Below are positions 46,592 through 61,711 of a DNA stretch of 64,000 nucleotides, one piece after another. The DNA lies in contig OY720100.1 in the NCBI GenBank assembly GCA_963082875.1, positions 744,001-808,000 on the forward strand. Direction: 5' to 3'. The DNA comes from Corella eumyota (taxonomy: Eukaryota > Chordata > Ascidiacea > Phlebobranchia > Corellidae). Under the pieces are notes generated by a model. It searched no databases. It worked only from the letters and a program-made list of their open reading frames with translations, and had not been told where the DNA came from. A program made the position numbers and the translations under genes. Numbering within the stretch: the first letter of the stretch is position 1; each line of letters opens with the position of its first letter.

Positions 46592-47984
46592 AATATTTGT
46601 TTTGTTTTAACAAATTTGTAATTAAAAAAAAATTAATTAAAAAATTAAATAATTAAAGTTTAATTATCATAATTAACAAAAACTGGCAAAATTCGATAAA
46701 TTTAAATTACAAATTTGTTTTAAACGAACTAAGGCATAAAATTAGCTTATTTGTGACGTAACAATAAATCACGTGATGAAATACGATTCACGTGATTGGC
46801 GGAGAGATATGTGACGTCATAAACATTAATTATAAACTACAGCGCTTGTTTTATTTTATTTTTAAACTGATCTTATAATTTATTCAGGTGTCATCTTATT
46901 TTTGATTCTAAATCTTAAAAAAAAGTGATTATTACGTAATAAAGAAATCTTTTTAAAATCATGTTACTAAGTTCTAGAAAAATAAATAAACGAGAAAATT
47001 CTTCTCTGAAAATTAATTAATTTTTTAATTAGTTTTACGTTTTTAATTTTTGTGTTTTTATTCTGCATTTTATATAAATTAATAAATAAAAAAAAATTAA
47101 AATTATTTTGGACTTACTTTTTAAACTGTTACCACCCTAAATAATTAACAGTTACGCTGACTGTGACGTCACACGGCATAACAATAACAAACCGATTGTG
47201 ACGTAATCCACGTTGCGTTTCCTTAATGTTTTTAATTCATCACACAAATATAAAATAAAATTATTATTTTTTAATTTTAAACAAAAACAAAAAGGGCAAA
47301 AGTTTAAAAAAAAGTTAATTTGTAAAAAAAATTGTTTAAATATTTTAAAAATGAAGCGGTTTTTGATATTATAATTATATTTAAATAGTGTTTAGTTTAA
47401 GTTAGATATATTATAAATTAGATTTAGTAATTTATAATTGATTATCTTGAAATGTAAACAAATCCTAAACAACAACAACATATTTTACTATCAATATTAG
47501 CAACGGTTATAAACAACAACTAATTAATAAATTATCAAAGTTTTATTAAAATAAAAAAGTTTTTCATTCAACATTTTTTTAGATTGTTTTTTACTGTCTG
47601 TCAAAAAGTAAGGTGATAAAAATATTACCTCGCAGCTGATTATTATTGTTATGACGTCATAAATGCAGCTGAGTTAAACAATGAAAGTCGAGTGAGATGT
47701 CAAATTAAAACTAGGTCGTGATTTAGTATAAAAACAAAAAATGTTAATTTTAAGTTATTTTTAATTTCCTTTGATAGACAAAGTTGTTATGACGTCATAA
47801 TATGTAATTGTATATTTAAATAAATAGGAATAAAATTTAAGTGAAAATTAAGTTACTTTAAAATTAGAAAAAAATAGTAAAATTAAAATAACTGGCTCTA
47901 GCCACCACAGAAAAAGTTTTAAAATCAAAAGAAAACGCCGTGATATTTTGTTATTATGTGCAATAGAAAAAGGAACTTAAGAGA
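46592..47984. other. Intergenic region between cerebellin-like and HEPN/dsRBM locus
   Basis: AT-rich, no gene. Contains four TGACGTCA palindromes (near 46813, 47162, 47651, 47789) and CACGTGAT words near 46770-46800. The 300 bp before 47985 presumably hold the promoter. Confidence 0.5.
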
Positions 47985-50610
47985 ATGTACGAAAAATTAT
48001 TAAGCCGCCTTAAAAAAGGTTGTAAAACTGTTCGACATTCGACTAACTTTACAAGAAAACTCAGCTCAAAATCGAGCCAAAACTCAAACCAATCACTGGA
48101 GGCAGAAAAGAGCAAAACTGAGGATAAACTAACTGACAATAATTCCTCAACAACAACTTTAACTAAATTGGGTTAGTTTTTGTTTAAATTATGTGAACAA
48201 TTTCAAAGGTTTAAATTCCCTTTAACAAATATTTAAAATCTATATTACCGAAGATTTGACCGAAAATAAACGTTTGTCCGAAAACTAAACCCAACGTTTT
48301 AATTGAATTAAGATCGACCATATGTGTAAAATTAAAAATTGTTTTCAAGAAAAAAAACGAAGCTTTTTTAGCGTTGTCCGCCAAGTTTATAAAATGCGGA
48401 AAGGACGGAATTTTTATAACCTTACCCTAATCTTCTCTTGTACATTCCACCCTTTCCGCATTTATTTCAGTACAACTTGTTTAAACCGGCGGTCGGCGCT
48501 AATAGAGCTCCAAAAACAACTTTCCAAAAGTTAAAACTTATTTTTACTGTTTAGAACTAACTCCATGTTGCAGCAAAACGCATGAGAATTTATCCCCGCT
48601 GTGGAAAACTCCCCGAGATGACGTCACAAGTCACGCTTGGTTTGGTTTGCTAAACAGCCACCATTATAAGAACTGGTTAAAAGTTGGGTTGGCATTAAGG
48701 TAATTATGACGTCATCAGTTTAATTGTTAAATGACATCACTTGCATAAAAATTTTTAAGTTATATAAAAAGTTAAAAATGATTTTTTAGCGATTATATTA
48801 AGATTTTTATTCTGACGTCATATTATATCAATTGTTTTAGGTCGGCTTGTGATCACGTGGCCCCGGTGTTAAATGAGATCGTGAACAACTTTCATGTTGG
48901 GTTGTTGAACAAATTCGGAGACAAACCTTTGTTCGATCACAATGGAAGACCTGACAGGTTACTATGGTTACTTAAAATTAAAAGATAAGGTGTGACGTCA
49001 GGCTTGATGACGTCACAAAACAATGCAACACTTTCTTAAGTAACATTTTTTAAGCAATGTCGTTTTTAATTGTTGTTATTATGACGTCATAGTGGAATGT
49101 TGTTGTATTGGTTGGACGAAATTCATCGAATTCACCGACATCAACTTTCATTTAAAGAAATAAAGAGGGTTTCTGACGTCACAATGTGGCCCACTCATGA
49201 CGGGGCGTGGGAAATTGCAAGAGTAAGTGAAAAATTACAAATTATTTCTCTGTGACAATTTAATATCGATTATGACGTCACAAATTAATGTCGATTATGA
49301 CACAGGTGTTTATGAGTCGCGGGTATCGAACCGGGGGCGGAAGTGACGCAGGTACTTTCGATTGTTCGGCGTTGTTCAACTTCATGTACAGATGTCGATT
49401 GTTGGAGGAATATATCGGAGATTTCGAGAACGTGAAACAAATATTACAGGTCACGTGGTTGGTATCGTGACGTAAACATTTAATCATGTGGTGGTTAATT
49501 TAAGCGGTCACATGATTTAAAAAATTAAATAAAAATTAAAAAATTGAAATTTTTAATTAATTTTTTTAATTAACGACTTGTTTAAACTTTAGGTACGTAA
49601 TAACACGATGCACTCATCCAGACTTGAGTTCAGTAACGAGCAACTTAACTCACAATTTCGGAGTATTTTGAGATTTCTCAACGACTTTAAAGTCTCAGAG
49701 GAAATCAGCAAAAATGCTTGCAATAATATTGAGAAGGTAACACGAAGTTAAATCTAACAGACAAGGATTTGATTGTTGTAATATGGTCGCAACTTTCAAC
49801 TAATATTTGCCTGCGATAATTTACCCACACAACAAAAACAGCAGTTTTATTTATTATTAAGGCCTTAAACTAAATATACATAAATATATATTTAATTTCG
49901 TTTACTGGGCTTTGTTATATATATATTTAGACCAAACTGTAAGCCTTAGTCCTTTTAGTAATGTCACCAATTCTAACACTCGAATGTTTTAGTTGAAAAT
50001 GATGGATTTTGATATTATGACAACTGCACAAAATACTTTGAACTTTCTTGACAAGGAAAATAAAAATCCAAGTTCGAATCCAAATCCATCGGGAAGTATT
50101 CTATCTTTAACAGTAAGTTTAAAATATTAGGCAATAACTAAAAGTTTATTAAATAATCTTACACTAAATATTAATATTTTGAATTCAAAGATTTATTCTA
50201 ACTATTACACAACATTTAGATGAAAAAAGCATGTTAATTAATATTTTAATTAGATTATAATTAGTTCTTATATTAGTCCAAACTAATATTAACAATTAGT
50301 TATTGTATTGATATTAGTTTTAGTTTAAATTATTGATTATACAGTAAAATAAATCATATGTTACCAAAATTTAAGCAAATTTACAAGAAATTAGAGATAG
50401 CACATAAATACTGACAAACAAAGATTAAAATTTACTTTTCAGTCCCTGAGAGAGATAGTTACAAAGATATTACAACTTCCAAATGTTGAGGTTAACATTG
50501 AAACAAAGAAAGTTCAAAGTCAAATCGACTTTCTAGAAAGTTCGGTGCAGAAACTACAAGAAAAGGCTGAGTCGAGACTAAAAGATTTAGCAGAAAAGGC
50601 AAAAACTTAG
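47985..50610 (+). CDS. CXorf38: CXorf38-like protein with HEPN-type R-x4-H motif
   Basis: Eight exons: 47985-48171, 48555-48699, 48841-48957, 49093-49222, 49306-49449, 49593-49736, 49993-50112, 50443-50610; 384 residues. Residues 1-62 are Ser/Lys-rich and unordered. From about 90 the order of motifs matches vertebrate CXorf38 as I remember it: HYKNWLKVGLALR (99-111), FHVGLL, GAWEIARVFMSRG (187-199), ALFNFMYRC, then VRNNTMHSSRLEF (242-254), RFLNDF. R243-N-N-T-M-H248 fits the HEPN R-x4-6-H motif with a polar residue after Arg, as in RNA-cutting HEPN proteins; CXorf38 has RNEIMHSS at the same place. The C-terminus (exon 8) is a coiled-coil-like helix. Assignment to CXorf38 is strong by motif order; RNase activity is inference. 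Followed 127 bp later by the dsRBM-like exons. Confidence 0.85.
48360..48512 (-). mobile_element. MITE-like element, copy 1 (intron 1)
   Basis: Inverted ends: TTTAGCGTTGTCCGCC on the left against GGCGGTCGGCGCTAATA on the right, with ATGCGGAAAGG and CCTTTCCGCAT just inside. About 150 bp, no coding capacity. A short open frame through it is not a gene. Its reverse complement matches 53133-53276. Confidence 0.75.
49765..49915 (+). repeat. R140 dispersed repeat copy
   Basis: In an intron of the HEPN gene. GATTGTTGTAATATGGTCGC, AACTAATATTTGCCTGCG, AACAGCAGTTTTATTTATT and ATATATATTT in family order. Confidence 0.7.
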
Positions 50611-50737
50611 AATTAGTTCTAGAATATCAACAACACAAGTTAACTAGAACTAGAAACAAAGAGAAATTAAACAAAAACTTTTTGTGACGTCATAAAATGT
50701 TATCCTTACGTCACAATTAATAAGGATTTTTACTCAG

Positions 50738-53700
50738 GTTAACAAAGCCGAACGAAGTCTCGAAATTATCAACAAAAGGCGAAGTGACGTCACCACACAA
50801 AATTTTGATGTTACCACACACAACTATGACGTCACACATCATAGACCAATCCCAAAAAGACGGCGAAGACGAAAAAGGCAAAGAAACAACCACCCTCATC
50901 CAGCTGGGTACAATGACGTAACAATGACGTCATATAACAACCAAGTTTGGGATGACAACGTCTCCTACGAAATCGATTTCTCTTCAAGTAAAAATATTTT
51001 AAATTTTTTTTAATTTTATTTGATTTTAAATTTTAATATTTCTTCTTCCGTTCACAGCGGATGAATCTGACTTCTCTGAGGATCTATTTAACGCCAATAA
51101 TGACGTCACAAACAAAGTACAAAGCCAACAATCGATTCCCGACGGTTTACAATTAAAACGAAGCCTCTCCGATACCTTTGTGACGTCATCAACAAATATT
51201 CTCCCCCTGTTTAAGGGGTCGTCTATTTTTTCGATGGGGAGGGGGAACTTGAAGGGGTTGTTCTGTCAAACTGAATCCAATTTATCTGACATTAACGTTT
51301 GTTGGAAATCTTATTTACATACTGGTTCGGGCAAGGACGGTGATACGAGCGACGGAGAAGAAGGCAAAAAGAGGAAGAGTGAAGAGAATCACAAGAGCGT
51401 GAACCAAAAGAAAAAGGCAGGAGATGGATCTTCTACTAATAATACTTCATCACAACTCAACACAACGCAGGTTCAAACTTCAATTTATTAAATAAAAAAA
51501 AATCATGAGGTCTAGTGTTTACATCTCACCAGAGCCACGTCAGCGGCTCTTAACTTAAATTAACAATTAAAAATAATTAACTTTATAATTAGGCAAAATT
51601 TAACTTCGGATTTTATCAAAAATTAAAAAATAATTCAGGATTTAATTGAGAAAAAGTTAAAAGAACTTCGAGAGAAGGAAGAGAAGAAGTTAAAAGGAGA
51701 GAAGAGGAACGAAGAAGCTTTCCAATACAGATTGAAAGCTTACTTAAACTGCCAAACCGACAACCCAGGGTGTAGATACGAATGTAAGGTGGAGAACAAC
51801 AAACATTTCTGCACCGTCCACTTTCAATCCGACTTCACTGTGGTGACCTTACAACCCCAACCTAGTATTAAAGAAGCACAGGAGGCTGCTGCTCACAGGG
51901 TAAGTAAGGTTTATGAATCATAATTACGTCACAAAACATGACGTCATAGTGAAAACTGATTGTGACGTCATAAACCATCTGAGACAGTCAAATATGTTAA
52001 AGGATTGCTAAAATTTAAAATTATCCCAAGCATAAAATAGTAATAATACGACGTCACTATATTAACTTATGACGTCACAATTCAACAGGCGCTAGGTTGG
52101 TTCGGGATAGATCACGTGGAAGCGAAGAATGCTCCAGTAGTTTTACAGAATTATTGTGACTTGGTTGGTTACCCGCCACATTATGTCGCCTTCCCTGCTC
52201 CCAGCAAGTTGTTCTTCTGTGTGATGCAGTTACTTAACAACCACACAATTAACTTCATAGATAGCTTGAACCCGCACACGTTATATGTTGAGGTAAGTGC
52301 TGAATGATATTCATAATATGATTCTTAACTATATAACCAAAAATATTTGTGGAATGTAAATATTTTCTCGAAAACTTGAGTTTTAGATACGATTTTTTCA
52401 CCGAAAGAAAATTATAAGGCATTTACTTTTGGTAAAATAGCGTTTTAAGACACATAATTTTCGGTCAAAAGATTTTCGGTATTGTATATTTACAGTTTTT
52501 ATATATATAAACAAAATAGTATTTTAATATTTACTAAATTTAACAGGGTAGTTATAAAACTGAAGATTATTGTAAAGAATCAGCTGAAGGAATTGTTGCA
52601 AAAACCGTTTTACAAGAATCTAATATCGATACCACAAAAGTTGCTGATTATAAAAGTAATTAATTAATTATAAACATAATTTTTAAGTAATTTAATAAAC
52701 AAACAAATTTAAATAGTAAATACAACAAGTATTTAACCTTCAAATTTTTTGCCTAATAAAAATAAATAACTCTTTAAAATCCAAATCTAAAATCTCAATA
52801 AATGTTTTTATTTTAAGGAGCATTAAATGACCTTTGCTTAGTTGAAGGTGGTACTTTACCTACATATCACACTGAATCAACACGTAACAGAGGGCGGGTT
52901 TATTACATCACAACCGTGAAATCATTCAACCGAAATCAGTTGAAGGACACAGGATCAAATACCAAACAGAGTGAAGGAGTCAGTCAAGCTGATTTATACC
53001 TAGCAGGAATTCCGTGGGCAGATATGGTTGAAGCTAACTCGGAACAGGTTAGATATTAAAACTTAACAAGCCAGAAACCTCATAGAAACATGCGGCTTAA
53101 TACAAAATAAGGATTGTAACTGAAAATAAAACTTTATTAGCGTTGTTTGTCGGTTTAAACGAGTAGTACTAAAATAAATGCGAAAGGAACGAAATTTGCA
53201 AGGAAAGATTAGGGTAAATTATAAATTTTCCATCTTCCACACTTATAAACAGGCGGACGACGCTAATAGAGCTCCAAAAATAAAATCAGTTGTAATAGAA
53301 TCTCTAATAAAAACCTGCTGCAAAAAACAGAGCTGCTGCTTGAATGCAAAATAAGGGGTCTGATTATAAACCCAAATTCTCTGACAACGTAAGCCATATT
53401 TAGTTATAACGGCCCTATGTAAACCACTCGATTATTTTTGGACTATATCCTCTATTTTGTACTTTTACCAAAGATTTCAAAACTGCCAAAACAAATAAGC
53501 TTAATTTTTCATTTAACAAGTTTAAAAGAATAATGCAAAATTAGTCTAAAACCTACAAAAAGCAAAAAGTCGACTTGACAAAATGTTGTCCCAGTTTTAT
53601 TAACTCTTTGACCTACTTTAGCCTCAACGCAGCCAGAGATTAGCTGAAGATTGTGCGGCCCACCAAGTTTTATCGAAACTGGGCTCAGATATCGCAACAT

Positions 53701-54151
53701 TGGATGGATTTCGAGGATGTTATAAGCAGGAGTTGGAGGATTATGCAAACTTAAACGAATATACTTTAACATGCCATACATACCCCGTGAGTTATAACAA
53801 CACAAGACTTAAAGTTGCCTAATAGATATAAAAAGTGACGTAATAAACCTTATTTGTCATAATTTTTGTGAAGTAATAAGTATTAAAAGTGACTTCATAA
53901 ATTTTGAATCAAATTAAAACCAAAGTTAAAAATAAAGTGTTTCCAAATAATTTAAGGTCGACGTGTCAGTTGATATAGGAACAATGTACGATTGTGTTTT
54001 GTCGACCGAATGTTTGAGGGGAAACATTGAAAGTTTTGCGGTCTCTAGCAACCCTAGTGGATGTAATTCACTGCATGAGGCTAAAGAGTCTGCAGCTATG
54101 AATGCCCTTCAGTTAATTGGGCAAGATGAAATTAAATCTTCAGAAAAGTGA
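50738..54151 (+). CDS. Protein with basic patch and four dsRBM-like modules
   Basis: Eight phase-consistent exons (50738-50987, 51058-51470, 51639-51899, 52089-52292, 52547-52655, 52818-53047, 53622-53786, 53957-54151) give a 608-residue frame. After a KRRRRRKRQR patch (likely nuclear or RNA contact) and an acidic/Lys-rich linker come four modules that end in dsRBM-type helices: IKEAQEAAAHRALGWFG (~249-310), CKESAEGIVAKTVL (~317-405), SQRLAEDCAAHQVLSKLG (~413-506) and LHEAKESAAMNALQLIG (~516-600); the first has P-x-Y plus FxxxV strands before it. I do not recognise the whole protein. The first in-frame ATG is at 50924, downstream of the basic patch, yet the frame is coding-like from the acceptor at 50737. 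It is thus either spliced onto the upstream HEPN exons (exon ending 50112 is in phase) or a trans-spliced second cistron. Confidence 0.78.
53133..53276 (+). mobile_element. MITE-like element, copy 2 (later intron)
   Basis: TTTATTAGCGTTGTTTGTCGG at the left and GGCGGACGACGCTAATAGAG at the right form the inverted ends. The interior (AAAGATTAGGGTAAATTATAAA) matches copy 1 only after reverse complementing, so the two copies point in opposite directions. Confidence 0.75.
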
Positions 54152-54627
54152 AAGATATTTGGAAAAATCTCCCAATTTCAGTATTTCCAGAAAATTTGAT
54201 TTTTTTCGCCAATCTCTGTGACAATTTTTAAGATTTCAGCATGATTAAAATTGTTTTTTCACTAATAGATCAATTTTTAGATAATTTATAATCTTTTTCT
54301 ATGCATGTGTTTTTTATATTTTTATTTATTAACAAAAGACGTTTTAATAGAATTTCTAAAAATCAATAAAAATTTATTAAATTATTTTATAATTGAATTT
54401 GTTCATAATTTTTGGAAATTAAACAAAAAATTAAATCACAAAAAATAAAAAGTTTTTACTAAAGTTTATTGCACAGACACAAACAAACACAACATTCTTA
54501 AATAAACCAGTTTGCTAGTTTATTTAAAATTTTTTTTTTATTTTTACGAAATTTCGCAAAAAAATTTGAATATTTATTTAATTGTTTGAATACAATATAC
54601 GAGACAATAAATACGATGACGTCACAA
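54152..54627. other. Tail-to-tail spacer, dsRBM gene and ATP6AP2
   Basis: AT-rich, 476 bp, no feature beyond probable 3' UTRs; an AATAAAA near 54365 could serve the plus-strand gene. The minus-strand gene ends next to a TGACGTCA at 54617. Confidence 0.5.
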
Positions 54628-56918
54628 TTACTCGGTCTTCAACCTCGTCGAGGTCATTCTATAAACAATCCCATCAACCCCAGGATCCATAAACCAAATC
54701 AAATACGACGTCGCCAGGGTTGCCAAAGAAAATACAACGAACACCCAAAAAGTGAGATTCACAACGACAGCGTAGTCGGCCATATATGGCTCGGCAAGGT
54801 TTCCAATCGTTTTGTTTTCTTGGACCTGTTGTAAGCTTCTTGTATGGCGAACTTGTACGTTTTCAAATGAACGTAAAACTGGTTTGGAAACACTGATTTC
54901 AGCGAGAAGATTTGATTTGTAAAGAGCTTTAAAACTTGCAACAAACTAGAAAGAAAATATGGTTAAAATCGCCTTAAATCTAAATATACCTCATGTTTAA
55001 TATAAATATAAGGCATCTTATATTTACCACAGGGATATATTCTTCCAATAAAGCAACAGCTTCGTTTACTTGACATGAAGTTGAACCATATTTGTTGACC
55101 AAATCACGAAGGGTCATGAATGTAAAGTAGAAGCTATCTGGTGTATTGTCTTCCACCATGGACATATGTGTTTCAAGCTGAATCATAAGTAATATTGTTA
55201 ATTTTAAACCTATTTAATAGGCAAAAATATTGAATTATCTGAACATGAATTAGTCCAGAAATGTAGAACTAACAAAATTTGGAAACATTATAAATAAAGC
55301 AAAAGCTGCATTTAAATTGTTGTCATATGGTCACAACTGAAAACTAATATTTTTCTGTAATAATTCACAAGCTCCCTAAAACAGCAATTTTATTTATTTT
55401 TTAAGCCTATAAATTGTACATTTATATATATAAATATCGTCCACTTAGCTCCATTATATATAAGTTCAAACTTACTTTTTCAATTATATCCACCACAGTT
55501 TGAATCTCCCCTACGAACAAAGTGTCCTGATCAGAAGTCAGGTCTAAGCAAGAGTTTGGAGATAACTTGTTGGCCACCGAGTCACCCTGGATCAATCTTT
55601 GTCTAATTTGAGTTAAGGTCACCGGTAAGTTGCTGAAGAGGTCACTGTTGTAAGATGAGGTGCTTATCATCTAACACAATGAAAATATTAATTTTTACTG
55701 ATTTAATTTTTAATACTGACAAAAAATCCCCTAAAATTAAATTTTTTCAGAACAATTGCATGATACAATGTATACATAAAAACAATGAATATGCTAAACA
55801 TAATAACAATAGTCAACTGCCAATCCCACAATAAGCATTTCAATAGTCATAATATGGCCGTGCACCAAAAATGGCAAGTTTTTTATCGTTAAATAAGCTC
55901 TAAGATATACAAATATTAATTTAACTTTTACCTTTCCATCAAGCTCAAGTGAAACAATCAAAGGTTCCTCGTAATTCTCTTTCAACTTCAAGTTAAATTC
56001 CTCCATTGAAGGACTATGTTGTCCTTCTATTTCTACTGTTTGAGGATACTTGAAATATAATAAGTTGTTATATATAATGACTAAATTATTAGCAAAATAG
56101 GTTAAACGAAAAAATACAATGGACTAAAAGTATAAAATATACTGATGAAGGTATTTTTAACGTTGAAACTATAAAGTCCTTTTACAAACTTACAGTTTCT
56201 AGTTGAATATTGACTTCATCTGGAACTTGAAGATCAATAAAAAGATTTGCTTGAGGACGATCAAACATATCAAAACTTTTTAAACCTGGGTTCAATTTAA
56301 CTTATTAAAACATAAATTAATGTCAATAAAGCAAATATTTTAAGCAATCACCATAAAAAATAAGAAAGGTAAACAAAATATACAAAATCCAACAGTAACA
56401 TTTGACTTTAACTTATTAAAGTATCAGAAGTTATTCCACCCGGAAAAAATATAAAATCTTTAAATCTTACCGTCCCATGATTTTGTCATCTCGGTGGAGA
56501 ATCCCATCAATGCAGTGACCACATGACCAACTTCATTAACTTTTAATGTTGAGGGTTGGTCCGATAATTTAATGGAATCAGGGAGTGAAGCTATGTGTAA
56601 ATTTGCAGCACATAATGAGGTTAAACCTGGGATTAAATAAAGTTAAATTAATTTAAAGTTTGGGTTTTTATTTCAAGTTTATATTATTACAGCATCTTTT
56701 TTTACACCTATGCAAAATTTAAAGTTTAAAGGTTGAGAAAATTATTGCAAAATCATTTTTAATGCAATTGGTCAATTTATACATTTTAGCACATAGATAA
56801 AAAATAAAACTAACTGACAAAAACAGACTTGATTTTATAAACAGATAAAAGTTATTCTTTTTACAAATTAGTTTATATACTTACATAAACACAGGGCTAC
56901 TAGGTTTAAAACTTGCAT
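54628..56918 (-). CDS. ATP6AP2: ATP6AP2, (pro)renin receptor / V-ATPase accessory subunit
   Basis: Accessory subunit of the vacuolar proton pump and assembly factor of its membrane sector; in vertebrates also binds (pro)renin and links to Wnt receptors. Seven exons (56885-56918, 56471-56626, 56194-56285, 55932-56048, 55476-55670, 55028-55177, 54628-54945) give 353 residues, against about 350 in human. Signal peptide about 1-20 (MQVLNLVALCLCLTSLCAA). The luminal part contains EMTKSWDGLKSFDMFDRPQA. One transmembrane helix lies at about 305-329, and the short cytosolic tail IWFMDPGVDGIVYRMTS is the family hallmark (human NIWNMDPGYDSIIYRMTN). The coding start exon is only 34 nt. Transcribed in the same direction as alpha-tubulin. 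Confidence 0.95.
55312..55455 (+). repeat. R140 dispersed repeat copy in an ATP6AP2 intron
   Basis: AATTGTTGTCATATGGTC, AACTAATATTTTTCTG, ACAGCAATTTTATTTATT, AAGCCTATAAATTGTAC, TATATATAAATAT and CCACTTAGCTCCAT in family order. Confidence 0.7.
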
Positions 56919-57843
56919 AGTGTAACCCACACTCTTGTTCACAACAAATTATTAAAGTTGTGCTTAAAATACGAAACAATATCTAAAAAAAATATAAATA
57001 GTTTTTAGAATTTAATTTTAAAAGACTACAGACAGTCAACCAAAACTGTTCAAAATAAAAATTTAAACCTAAATCTTGTGCAAATTTTTTAATTTTAAAT
57101 ATATACTAACTGCTAAGTTAACAAACTAAACGAATAACTTAGAAAAATGTTGAAAACTTAAAACCTCATGAAGCAAAAATCGTTAAAAACAAAGTAAATC
57201 GCCACATAGAAATCTTATAAAATATCAAAATCATGTGACCGTAAAGATTAATTTAATATATGATTTCTATTTTAGTGCAGTATATTTTTATTTTAAAATT
57301 AAATAAATATTTCTCATAACTTAACTAATAAATATGTATCATATGATTAATAACAATTTTTAGAAATGTTTTTTTTTCAATCAAATGCGCGACCTTAACA
57401 TAGAGTAACATCAGTTACCCCGACCCAGTCTCGAGTAGCCTTTTCGTAGTTTTGGATATTATATAAATTATAATTGCGTAATAACTAAGCTGCTAATTAA
57501 ATGCTGGCTCAGGAGAATTTCATACTGTTTATAGCGCCTTACTCAAGGGCGCTACAGCATAAGAGCAGTGAGGATTGAACCCACGACTTCGTTTCTACTC
57601 TTAAACCACGCTGCCTGTGATACTTATTACCAAACCAAACTGATATATTATAGCATTCTGCTTATAAAATCAAGTTACGTGGCGTAAAGTTATTAGTTCG
57701 AATTGCACTAATTTGTTTTAAGTTTTAAACAACCCGCGTTAAGGAATGGTAAAAGTCCCATCAGCTAAAAATGTACAAAAACGCAAATTTACATCACTGG
57801 GTTATTTATTAGCGTTCAATAAAATCAAGATAAAAACACAAGT
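56919..57843. other. Spacer between ATP6AP2 and alpha-tubulin
   Basis: 925 bp separating the tubulin stop from the ATP6AP2 start, both on the minus strand. Holds the SINE-A at 57380-57617. No promoter element identified. Confidence 0.5.
57380..57617 (-). repeat. SINE-A copy
   Basis: AAATGCGCGACCTTAACATAG tail, CTGCTAATTAAATGCTGG centre and ACCACGCTGCC head end. Confidence 0.85.

Positions 57844-61711
<3,868 letters not shown>

Noticed and set aside
48322-48534. 70-codon open frame between HEPN exons 1 and 2
   Set aside because: It is the body of the MITE-like element; no family resemblance and not in phase with the gene.
50924-50926. Taking the first in-frame ATG as the certain start of the dsRBM protein
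   Set aside because: It would discard 62 coding-like codons with the basic patch that follow a good acceptor; the start is left open.
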